This document shows, in pieces, positions 56,856 through 64,000 of a stretch of 64,000 nt of DNA (position 1 is the first letter of the stretch; every line of letters begins with the position of its first letter). Both the position numbers and the translations under genes were made by a program. Below the pieces are notes generated by a model, which saw only the letters and a list, made by a program, of their open reading frames with translations, did no database searches and had not been told where the DNA came from. Source of the stretch: Candidatus Accumulibacter similis (GTDB taxonomy: Bacteria > Pseudomonadota > Gammaproteobacteria > Burkholderiales > Rhodocyclaceae); the NCBI GenBank assembly GCA_013347225.1, contig CP054595.1:992001-1056000 (forward strand), in the 5' to 3' direction.

Positions 56856-59093
56856 TCAGCGGACGCAGTCCACCGAATACACCGGCTTGCCACCGACCAG
56901 CGCCTTGACCAGGCCATGCACGTCGGTTTCGAAACCCGGGAAGCGTTCGTTGAAATCGCGTGCGAACTGCAGGTAGCGAACGATCGTCGCATTGAAACGT
57001 TCGCCGGGGATCAGCAACGGAATTCCGGGCGGGTAGGGCGTCAGCAGGGTGCTGGTGATGCGCCCCTCGAGTTCGTCGATCGGCACGCGGTCAATTTCCC
57101 GATGCGCCATCTTGGCGAAGGCGTCGGTCGGTTTCATCGCCGGCTCCATGTCCGAGAGGTACATGCGGGTGGTCAGGTGGGCGACGTCGTTCGCCGCATA
57201 GACGCCGTGGATCTGCCGGCAGAGATCCTTCAGCCCGTAGCTGTCGTAGCGGGCGTTCTTTATCAGGAACTCCGGCATGACCTTCCATAGCGGCAGGTTC
57301 TGGTCGTAGCCATCCTTGAACTGCTGCAGCTCGGTCAACATCGTGTTCCAGCGTCCCTTGGTGATGCCGATGGTGAACATGATGAAGAAGGAGTAGAGGC
57401 CGCACTTCTCGACGATGATTCCGTGTTCGGCAAGGTACTTGGTGACGATCGCCGCCGGGATGCCCCACTCGGCGAATGCCCCGTCCACGTCGAGCCCTGG
57501 CGTGATGATCGTGGCCTTGATCGGGTCGAGCATGTTGAAGCCCTCGGCGAGCTGGCCGAAACCGTGCCAGCGCTCGCCCGGCCTGAGGATCCAGGCCGCC
57601 CGTTCGGCCAGGCCCTCGCCGCTCAGATCCTCCGGCCCCCACACCTTGAACCACCAGTCCGCGCCCCACTCGCTTTCCACCTTGCGCATCGTGCTGCGAA
57701 AATTCAGCGCCTCGGCAATCGACTCCTCGACCAGTGCGGTTCCCTCCGGCGCCTCCATCATCGCCGCGGCGACGTCGCAGGAGGCGATGATCGCGTATTG
57801 CGGCGAGGTCGAGGTGTGCATCAGATAGGCTTCGTTGAAGACATCACGGTCGAGCCTGCGACCTGCCGACTCCTGCACCAGGATCTGCGATGCCTGCGAC
57901 AGGCCGGCGAGCAGCTTGTGCGTCGACTGTGTCGAGAAGATCATCGAATCCTGGCAGCGCGGCCGGTCGGCGCCGATGGCATGGTAGTCGCCGTAGAAGT
58001 CATGGAAGGCCGCGTGCGGCAACCACGCCTCGTCGAAATGCAGGGTATCGATGACGCCATCGAGCATCTGCTTGATCTCCTCGACGTTGTACAGGATGCC
58101 GTCGTAGGTGCTCTGGGTGATCGTCAGCACGCGCGGCTTGCTCCGGACATCGCGCGCAAAGGGGTGTGCCTCGATCTTGGCGCGGATGTTCTGCCAGAGA
58201 AACTCCTCCTTCGGAATCGGTCCGATGATTCCGTAATGGTTGCGGGTCGGCATCAGGAAGACCGGGATGGCGCCGGTCATGATGATCGAGTGAAGAATCG
58301 ACTTGTGGCAGTTGCGGTCGACGATGACGATGTCGCCCGGGGCGACGGTCGAATGCCAGACGATCTTGTTCGAGGTCGAGGTCCCGTTGGTGACGAAGAA
58401 CAGGTGATCGGCGTTGAAGATGCGCGCCGCGTTGCGCTCCGAGGCCGCCACCGGGCCGGTGTGGTCGAGCAACTGGCCGAGTTCCTCGACCGCATTGCAG
58501 ACATCGGCACGCAGCATGTTCTCCCCGAAGAACTGGTGGAACATGCGCCCGACCGGGCTCTTCAGGAAGGCGACACCACCCGAATGACCGGGGCAGTGCC
58601 AGGAGTAGGAGCCGTCCTCGGCGTAGTGCGTCAGCGCACGGAAGAACGGCGGCGCCAGGCTCTCGAGGTAGGCCCTGGCCTCGCGGACGACGTAGCGGCT
58701 GATGAACTCGGCGGTGTCCTCGAACATGTGGATGAATCCGTGCAGTTCGCGCAGGACGTCGTTCGGTATGTGGCGTGAAGTGCGGGTCTCGCCATAGAGG
58801 AAGATCGGGATGTCCTCGTTGCGGCAGCGGATTTCCTTGACGAAGGCGCGCAGGCTGGCGATCGTCTGGTCCGATCGGCCATGCTTGAACTCCTCGTCGT
58901 CGATCGACAGGATGAACGCCGAAGCACGGCTCTGCTGCTGCGCAAAGGAGGTCAGGTCGCCGTAGCTGGTGACGCCGAAGACCTCGAAGCCCTTCTTCTC
59001 GATTGCCTTGGCGAGCGCGCGAATGCCGATTCCGCCGGTGTTTTCCGAGCGGTAGTCCTTGTCGATGACGATTACCGGGAAATTGAAATGCAT
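56856..59093 (-). CDS. Orn/Lys/Arg decarboxylase, inducible large type
   Basis: This is a 745-aa PLP enzyme of the bacterial fold-type I amino-acid decarboxylases. An N-terminal receiver-like wing domain (about 1-130) precedes the catalytic core: SYSWHCPGHSGGVAFLKSP, FFVTNGTSTSNKIV, HFDEAWLPHAAFH (PLP Asp) and STQSTHKLLAGLSQ with the Schiff-base Lys393. The C-terminal domain ends after LLIPGERFNATIVRYL. Length and layout match AdiA/LdcI/SpeF proteins, which consume protons at acid pH or make polyamine precursors. The specific substrate cannot be told by eye, and no antiporter gene is adjacent. Confidence 0.93.
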   Translation of the reverse strand: MHFNFPVIVIDKDYRSENTGGIGIRALAKAIEKKGFEVFGVTSYGDLTSFAQQQSRASAFILSIDDEEFKHGRSDQTIASLRAFVKEIRCRNEDIPIFLYGETRTSRHIPNDVLRELHGFIHMFEDTAEFISRYVVREARAYLESLAPPFFRALTHYAEDGSYSWHCPGHSGGVAFLKSPVGRMFHQFFGENMLRADVCNAVEELGQLLDHTGPVAASERNAARIFNADHLFFVTNGTSTSNKIVWHSTVAPGDIVIVDRNCHKSILHSIIMTGAIPVFLMPTRNHYGIIGPIPKEEFLWQNIRAKIEAHPFARDVRSKPRVLTITQSTYDGILYNVEEIKQMLDGVIDTLHFDEAWLPHAAFHDFYGDYHAIGADRPRCQDSMIFSTQSTHKLLAGLSQASQILVQESAGRRLDRDVFNEAYLMHTSTSPQYAIIASCDVAAAMMEAPEGTALVEESIAEALNFRSTMRKVESEWGADWWFKVWGPEDLSGEGLAERAAWILRPGERWHGFGQLAEGFNMLDPIKATIITPGLDVDGAFAEWGIPAAIVTKYLAEHGIIVEKCGLYSFFIMFTIGITKGRWNTMLTELQQFKDGYDQNLPLWKVMPEFLIKNARYDSYGLKDLCRQIHGVYAANDVAHLTTRMYLSDMEPAMKPTDAFAKMAHREIDRVPIDELEGRITSTLLTPYPPGIPLLIPGERFNATIVRYLQFARDFNERFPGFETDVHGLVKALVGGKPVYSVDCVR

Positions 59094-59203
59094 GTGCGGA
59101 ATCCAGTCTCTGGTCGGGGTGAGGTTTCGGCAGCACCGGCGTCAGTCGACGGCGGCAGAGACACCGTGCTGCCCGTCGCCGTGTTCGTGGGCTCGCTGGC
59201 AGC

Positions 59204-59770
59204 TCAGATCTTGGGCAGGGTCACACCCACCTGACCCTGATACTTGCCACCGCGATCCTTGTAGGATATTTCGCATTCCTCGTCGGATTCGAAGAACAAT
59301 ACCTGCGCGATCCCCTCGTTGGCGTAGATCTTCGCCGGCAGTGGTGTCGTGTTGGAGAACTCGAGGGTGACGTGTCCTTCCCATTCGGGTTCGAAGGGCG
59401 TCACGTTGACGATGATGCCACAGCGGGCGTAGGTACTCTTGCCCAGGCAGACGGTGAGGACACTGCGCGGAATGCGGAAGTACTCGACGGTCCGGGCAAG
59501 GGCAAACGAGTTGGGTGGGATGATGCAGAAGTCGCTCTTCACCTCGACGAAGGAGTTCGGGTCGAAGTTCTTCGGGTCCACGATCGTCGAGTTGAGATTG
59601 GTGAACAGCTTGAACTCATCCGAACAGCGGATGTCGTAGCCGTAGCTGGATGTGCCGTAGGAGACGATGCGGCGCCCGTCGACCTCGCGTACCTGCGTCG
59701 GTTCGAAGGGGTCGATCATGCCGTGCTGCTCCGCCATGCGGCGGATCCACCTATCCGATTTGATTGACAT
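59204..59770 (-). CDS. dcd: dCTP deaminase
   Basis: This is a 188-aa trimeric enzyme converting dCTP to dUTP for dTMP synthesis. [50 protein letters not shown] block (with catalytic Glu), and the C-terminal [12 protein letters not shown] are signatures. The length is standard. It is downstream of apbC on the same strand. Confidence 0.96.
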   Translation of the reverse strand: MSIKSDRWIRRMAEQHGMIDPFEPTQVREVDGRRIVSYGTSSYGYDIRCSDEFKLFTNLNSTIVDPKNFDPNSFVEVKSDFCIIPPNSFALARTVEYFRIPRSVLTVCLGKSTYARCGIIVNVTPFEPEWEGHVTLEFSNTTPLPAKIYANEGIAQVLFFESDEECEISYKDRGGKYQGQVGVTLPKI

Positions 59771-59881
59771 TGGCCGTCACCCGCACACCACGGAGAGAGA
59801 AATTCTGCTCATTCTACGGTGTCCGGGCAGCGGATGAAACCGCCTTGGCGAGCGATCGCGCGCCAAGGCGCCAGCGGCACT

Positions 59882-60973
59882 TCAGGTGTTCTGGACGACG
59901 ATGTTCGGAAAGCGCGAGCTGATGTCGCGTGCCCGCTCGGCGACCTTCACCGCCAGGCGGCGGGCGATCGCGCGGTAGATGCCGGCTGCCCGCGAATCCG
60001 CTGCGCCGACGACCGTCGGCGTACCGGCATCGGTCAGTTCACGGATCGCCAGCTCGAGCGGCAGCGCGCCGAGATACTCGGTATCGTAGTCGCGGCACAT
60101 CTGCTCGCCGCCACCGTGACCGAAGATGTGCTCCTCGTGCCCGCACCGCGAACAGATGTGGATGCTCATGTTCTCGACCAGGCCGAGAATCGGGATGCCG
60201 ACCTTCTCGAACATCTTCAACCCCTTGCGCGCATCGATGAGGGCGATGTCCTGCGGGGTCGTGACGATCACGGCGCCGGTGACCGGAACCTTCTGCGACA
60301 GGGTGAGCTGCGTGTCACCCGTCCCCGGAGGCATGTCGACCAGCAGGTAATCGACATCCTGCCAGTTGGTCTGCTTCAGCAGCTGCTCGAGGGCCTGCGT
60401 CACCATCGGACCACGCCAGACCATCGGCGAATCGATGTCGATCATGAAACCGATCGACATCGCCTGCAGCCCGTGTGCGCGCAGGGGATCCATCGAGACG
60501 CCGTCGCTCGACTCTGGTCTCCTGCCCGCGAGGCCAAGCATCTGCGGCTGTGACGGGCCATAGATGTCGGCATCGAGCAGACCCACGGTCGCTCCTTCCT
60601 GCGCCAGCGCCAGCGCCAGATTGACGGCGGTCGTGCTCTTGCCGACGCCACCCTTGCCGGAGGCGATGGCAATGATGTTCTTCACGCCGGGCAGCGGCTT
60701 CAGTCCACGCTGCACCGTATGCGCAACGATGCCCGAGCTGACGTTGGCACTGACGTTGCCGATGCCCGGGATCGTCCGCAGTCCGTCGATCACGGATCGC
60801 CGGATCTCGTCGATCTGGCTTCTCGCGGGATAGCCGAGCTCGATGTCGAGCGAGACATCCGCGCCGTCTATACGGATGTTTCTTGCCGACCTCGTGGACA
60901 GGTAATCCTTGCGCGTATTGGGGTCGATGATTTGCCTCAGTGCTGCGTGCACCGCTTCCGTCGTGATGGACAT
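59882..60973 (-). CDS. apbC: Iron-sulfur cluster carrier protein ApbC/Mrp
   Basis: This is a 363-aa P-loop ATPase that carries Fe-S clusters. The N-terminal DUF59/MIP18-like domain (TTEAVHAALRQIIDPNTRKDYLS) is followed by the deviant Walker A IASGKGGVGKSTTAVNLA (105-114), LLDADIYGPSQP and the C-terminal CxxC of SIHICSRCGHEEHIFG that binds the cluster. A methionyl-tRNA synthetase gene, a frequent neighbour, is not here. It diverges from the cysteine-synthase-fold gene. Confidence 0.95.
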   Translation of the reverse strand: MSITTEAVHAALRQIIDPNTRKDYLSTRSARNIRIDGADVSLDIELGYPARSQIDEIRRSVIDGLRTIPGIGNVSANVSSGIVAHTVQRGLKPLPGVKNIIAIASGKGGVGKSTTAVNLALALAQEGATVGLLDADIYGPSQPQMLGLAGRRPESSDGVSMDPLRAHGLQAMSIGFMIDIDSPMVWRGPMVTQALEQLLKQTNWQDVDYLLVDMPPGTGDTQLTLSQKVPVTGAVIVTTPQDIALIDARKGLKMFEKVGIPILGLVENMSIHICSRCGHEEHIFGHGGGEQMCRDYDTEYLGALPLELAIRELTDAGTPTVVGAADSRAAGIYRAIARRLAVKVAERARDISSRFPNIVVQNT

Positions 60974-61100
60974 CTGTTCGCGTTCCCGTGATTGATACTT
61001 GAGCAATTTGCTACAGTTTAACCCAGATTCGCGCACGACGCGCGCTGCTGTCTGCGCACGGGGTTTTGCCGCCATTCGCACGGGCTGTTAAGCTTTGCCC

Positions 61101-62240
61101 ATGGAGACGAGCAATGCGGCTGCCGCAGGCAGCGACAGGGCCTGGGAACTCGCCGCCGTGCGGCGCATCGAGGCCGATTTCCAGCGCTCCAGCGACACGC
61201 ACCTGATTCCGCTGTCGTTGCCCGGCTTTCCCGAGGTGGACCTGTATCTCAAGGACGAATCGAGCCATCCGACGGGCAGCCTCAAGCATCGTCTGGCACG
61301 CTCGCTGTTCCTCTACGCGCTCTGCAACGGCTGGCTGCGCCAGGGAACGACCGTGGTAGAAGCGTCGAGCGGTTCGACGGCGATTTCCGAAGCCTACTTT
61401 GCCCGCCTCCTCTCGTTGCCGTTTGTCGCCGTGATGCCGGCGGTGACCTCCACCGAGAAGATCGCGGCGATCGAGTTTCAGGGCGGGCGCTGCCATCTGG
61501 TCGACGATCCGTCGACCATCGGCAGCGAATCGAGGCGACTGGCAGCCGAACGCGGTGGCCATTTCCTCGACCAGTTCACCTATGCCGAGCGCGCTACCGA
61601 CTGGCGGGCGAACAACAACATTGCCGAGTCAATCTTTCAGCAGATGCGTCTCGAGCGCTACCCAGTGCCGGAGTGGATCGTTTCCGGGGCAGGTACCGGT
61701 GGCACCGTCGCCACCATTGGTCGTTACGTCCGCTACTGCGCGCGCACGACCCGCGTCTGTGCGGCGGATCCGGAAAACTCGGTATTCTTCGATCACTACC
61801 TCACCCGCCAGCCCGACCTCTGCCTGCACGTTGGCTCGCGCATCGAAGGCATTGGCCGCCCACGCGTCGAGTCTTCCTTCTTGCCGCAGGTCATCGATGC
61901 CATGGTCGCGGTCCCGGACGTCTGGTCCCTGGCGGCCATGCACGAACTCACGGCCCGCCTCGGACGCAGTGTCGGCGCGTCGACCGGCACCAACCTGATC
62001 GCCACGCTGGCGTGCATGGCGTGGATGCGGGAACGCGGCGTGCGGGGTTCGGTCGTCACCCTGCTCTGCGATTCGGGCGATCGCTACCGGAACACCTACT
62101 ACAGCGAGAGCTGGTTGCAACAAGCCGGTCTTGGTTGCCAACGCGAGCGTGCCGCTCTCGCCGTCACGCTCGACACCGGGCAGGTTGCCGACGAACTGTC
62201 AGCCGCTTGGCGGCGGGCCGGCGAGCTGGCGCCCGAGTAG
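61101..62240 (+). CDS. PLP-dependent cysteine-synthase-family protein
   Basis: This is a 379-aa fold-type II PLP enzyme starting at ATG 61101. The Schiff-base lysine is Lys62 in [17 protein letters not shown], the substrate loop is [18 protein letters not shown] and the phosphate-binding loop is [16 protein letters not shown]. The proportions and NTYYSESWL near the C-terminus resemble the Cds1-like L-cysteine desulfhydrase subgroup rather than CysK/CysM. It could make H2S or feed Fe-S assembly beside apbC; this is inference. Confidence 0.88.
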   Translation: METSNAAAAGSDRAWELAAVRRIEADFQRSSDTHLIPLSLPGFPEVDLYLKDESSHPTGSLKHRLARSLFLYALCNGWLRQGTTVVEASSGSTAISEAYFARLLSLPFVAVMPAVTSTEKIAAIEFQGGRCHLVDDPSTIGSESRRLAAERGGHFLDQFTYAERATDWRANNNIAESIFQQMRLERYPVPEWIVSGAGTGGTVATIGRYVRYCARTTRVCAADPENSVFFDHYLTRQPDLCLHVGSRIEGIGRPRVESSFLPQVIDAMVAVPDVWSLAAMHELTARLGRSVGASTGTNLIATLACMAWMRERGVRGSVVTLLCDSGDRYRNTYYSESWLQQAGLGCQRERAALAVTLDTGQVADELSAAWRRAGELAPE

Positions 62241-62266
62241 CGGGCAGTCACCGCACAGCCCGCTCT

Positions 62267-63151
62267 TCAGCCGGTGCTGTCGGCGTCTGCGCGGGCCATG
62301 GGTGGCGTGTCCTGGCGAACCCAGTCCCGCCAGGCGGCGAAGACTGCAGGATGCAGGGCGGCGATCACCGGTCGGCGCCAGACGTCTTCGGCGTCATAAT
62401 CGTCATGCGCCAATGAACACATCCGGCCGCCAGCCTCGCGCAGGATCAGGCTGCCGGCCGCGTAATCCCAAAGCATCTGGCCGCCGTGCAGATAGAGATC
62501 GAGCCGGCCGGCAGCCAGGTTGCACCAGTCGAGCGTCGAACTGCCGAAATTGCGCTGCGAGTAGAACGGCGGGCGGACGGCGATGCGATCGGCCAGCGGC
62601 TTGGGGATCCTCTTGAAGTCGACGCCGCCGACGGCGCGCGCGATGTCGGCCGTCACCTGACGCAGTGGCAGGCGGCGGCCGTTGAGGTAGGCGCCATTGC
62701 CTTGCCGGGCGTAGAACATCTCGTCGGTGATCGGGTTGTAAGTGACCGCCAGGCGAGTGCGGCGAGCAGTCAGCCAGGCAATCGAAACGGCGAAGCAGGG
62801 CAATCCGTTGATGAAATTGGTGGTGCCGTCGATCGGGTCGATGGACCAGAGGCCATGCGGGTCGTCACCGCTGGCCTCCCAGATGGCGCGCTGCGCTGCC
62901 GGCGACATCTCTTCGCCAATGATCGGGCAGCCGCGAATCGCGCTCAGGCGGTCGACAAGGAAACGCTGCGCGGCGACATCGGCTTCCGAGCACAGCGACC
63001 CGTCATCCTTGCGCTGACCGTGACTGACGCGCAGGAAGCGGGGAATGATTTCCCGTTGTGCCACTTCACGTACCAGCGCAATGCTGGCATCGAGCATCCG
63101 CTTGAGTTCGCCGTCAGCGAGCGGCGCGACCGCGTTGTTCTCTTCCTGCAT
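62267..63151 (-). CDS. Inositol monophosphatase-family protein
   Basis: This is a 294-aa Li+-sensitive phosphatase-family protein. Metal-site motifs are SEADVAAQRFLVDRL, IIGEEM, LWSIDPIDGTTNFINGLPCFAV and the C-terminal MLWDYAAGSLILREAGG. All metal ligands are present, so it is probably active. Substrates in the family include inositol-1-phosphate, histidinol phosphate and fructose bisphosphate; the choice cannot be made. Its start lies 6 bp after the thioredoxin-fold gene, so the two are probably cotranscribed. Confidence 0.92.
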   Translation of the reverse strand: MQEENNAVAPLADGELKRMLDASIALVREVAQREIIPRFLRVSHGQRKDDGSLCSEADVAAQRFLVDRLSAIRGCPIIGEEMSPAAQRAIWEASGDDPHGLWSIDPIDGTTNFINGLPCFAVSIAWLTARRTRLAVTYNPITDEMFYARQGNGAYLNGRRLPLRQVTADIARAVGGVDFKRIPKPLADRIAVRPPFYSQRNFGSSTLDWCNLAAGRLDLYLHGGQMLWDYAAGSLILREAGGRMCSLAHDDYDAEDVWRRPVIAALHPAVFAAWRDWVRQDTPPMARADADSTG

Positions 63152-63157
63152 GCCCGC

Positions 63158-63709
63158 TCAGTGACGCCACTTGATCGAGCAACCGATGCTGGGCGTCTGC
63201 TGCAGCGGACCCTGGCCGGTCGCGGCGACGAGCCGCATTGCCTCGACCAGTTCGCGGCGGGCATCCGGCGGCGCCGGCATGCGGCCACTGGCATCGAGGC
63301 GTCCGCGGTACTGCAGTTCAAGCTCGCGATTGAAACCGAAGAAGTCCGGCGTACAGACGGCGCCATAGCCACGAGCCACTTCCTGCGTCGGGTCGTACAG
63401 ATAGGGAAAGGGGAAAGCGAGCTCTCTCGCCACGCGCACCATGTTGTCGAACGAATCCTCCGGGTACTCGGCCGGATCGTTGCTCATGATCGCCGCCACG
63501 CCGATGCCCAGCGCCTGCAGTTCGCGCGCGTCGCGACAGATGCGGTCGATGATCGCCTTGACATAGGGGCAATGGTTGCAGATGAACATCAACAGCAGAC
63601 CGTTCGCGCCGCGCAGGGTGGACAGGGTCTGGCGCGAACCGCTGGTATCGGTCAGCTCGAAGTCTGCGGCTCGCCAGCCGAACTCGCACACCGGGGTATT
63701 GAGCGCCAT
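63158..63709 (-). CDS. Thioredoxin-fold (AhpC/TSA-type) protein
   Basis: This is a 183-aa thioredoxin-family protein starting MALNTPVCEFGWRAADF. The redox motif is LLMFICNHCPYVKAI (Cys44-Asn-His-Cys47), the subgroup annotated as 'thioredoxin family, NHCPYV'. No signal peptide or transmembrane helix is present, so it is cytoplasmic. QEVARGYGAVCTPDFFGFN holds the cis-Pro loop. An in-frame start 21 nt upstream (63730) is less likely. Confidence 0.9.
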   Translation of the reverse strand: MALNTPVCEFGWRAADFELTDTSGSRQTLSTLRGANGLLLMFICNHCPYVKAIIDRICRDARELQALGIGVAAIMSNDPAEYPEDSFDNMVRVARELAFPFPYLYDPTQEVARGYGAVCTPDFFGFNRELELQYRGRLDASGRMPAPPDARRELVEAMRLVAATGQGPLQQTPSIGCSIKWRH

Positions 63710-63746
63710 GCGCCTCCAAACAGCGAACATCGATTGCGGAAAAACT

Positions 63747-63752
63747 TATAAT
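63747..63752 (+). promoter_or_regulatory. Consensus -10 element directly upstream of rsmE
   Basis: TATAAT lies 6 nt before the rsmE GTG in the divergent intergenic space. A start of transcription 6-8 nt downstream would fall on the initiation codon, implying a leaderless or near-leaderless message; no Shine-Dalgarno is visible. Confidence 0.45.
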
Positions 63753-63758
63753 AGCACG

Positions 63759-64000
63759 GTGAACCATCCCCGCTTTCATTGCCCGCCGCCGCTCGTGGCA
63801 GGTGCCCGTTTAGACCTGCCGGACCGCGTGGCGCACCATGCGAGCACGGTGTTGCGACTGCGCCCTGCCGATGAAATGACGCTGTTCGACGGCACCGGCG
63901 GGGAGTATCGTGCACAGATCGTCGCCAGCGATCGCCGGCGCGTGAGCGTCGAGTTGACCCACTGGTCGGCGGTGGAACGTGAGTCGCTGCTGCCGGTCAC
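63759..64000 (+). CDS. rsmE: 16S rRNA m3U1498 methyltransferase, N-terminal part (partial)
   Basis: Eighty codons are present before the window ends. The GTG start gives NHPRFHCPPPLVAGARLDLP, then VAHHASTVLRLRPADEMTLFDGTGGEYRAQIVA, the PUA-like RNA-binding N-terminal domain of RsmE with the conserved H..VLRL..GD...FDG block. The SPOUT methyltransferase domain lies outside. It is divergent from the thioredoxin-fold gene. Confidence 0.88.
   Translation, partial: MNHPRFHCPPPLVAGARLDLPDRVAHHASTVLRLRPADEMTLFDGTGGEYRAQIVASDRRRVSVELTHWSAVERESLLPV

Overview
The window looks like chromosomal DNA of a GC-rich Betaproteobacterium. Gene content and order (recA-recX-lptB-rpoN-hpf-ptsN-hprK, nadK/hrcA-hemH, ribB-ribH-nusB-thiL-pgpA, lysC followed by tRNA-Ser) fit the Rhodocyclales. 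A 'Candidatus Accumulibacter'-like organism is a plausible guess, but that is inference because no rRNA or marker phylogeny could be run.

Layout. 1-4.8 kb: minus-strand type I restriction-modification operon with two hsdM genes, hsdS and the start of hsdR (cut by the window edge), lying just beyond the 3' end of tRNA-Ser(GCU). 5.1-11.9 kb: housekeeping block (tRNA-Ser, lysC, an XRE-type regulator, recN, nadK, hrcA, hemH). 12.1-14.7 kb: malate synthase A with a divergent LysR regulator. 14.8-23.3 kb: signalling and miscellaneous genes (Cys4 mini-protein, Cache-HAMP-GAF-HD-GYP protein, rfaE2, HDOD protein, HNH protein, alkaline-phosphatase-fold hydrolase, metallo-beta-lactamase-fold hydrolase). 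23.4-36.2 kb: a plus-strand leucine/isovalerate catabolic cluster (thioesterase, ivd, a GNAT-carbonic anhydrase fusion, an EamA transporter, a second acyl-CoA dehydrogenase, a DsbA-fold isomerase, liuB, liuC, liuD, HMG-CoA lyase, two DUF1289 mini-proteins, a second MBL hydrolase). 36.4-40.6 kb: dsbC, a UbiH-type hydroxylase, a PsiF-repeat protein, hprK and ptsN. 40.7-44.8 kb: hpf, rpoN, lptB, recX and recA, with an SOS box inside the recA promoter. 44.9-51.0 kb: a FimV-like protein, then pncC, pgpA, thiL, nusB, ribH and ribB. 51.3-52.7 kb: a membrane-anchored response regulator with a long 13-residue-repeat helical stalk. 52.8-64 kb: hisG-hisD, a CorC/HlyC-type membrane protein, an Orn/Lys/Arg decarboxylase, dcd, apbC, a cysteine-synthase-fold protein, an inositol-phosphatase-family protein, a thioredoxin-fold protein and the start of rsmE.

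How the parts fit. The liu cluster should convert isovaleryl-CoA to acetyl-CoA and acetoacetate. Its biotin carboxylase step uses bicarbonate, which the embedded carbonic anhydrase domain could supply. The glyoxylate enzyme malate synthase would help assimilate the resulting acetyl-CoA. The most unusual items are the receiver protein built on fifteen near-identical 39-bp repeats, the GNAT-carbonic anhydrase fusion, the tandem hsdM pair, and a RibB whose GTP cyclohydrolase II-like half lacks the zinc cysteines. No CRISPR array, insertion sequence, phage or rRNA operon was seen.
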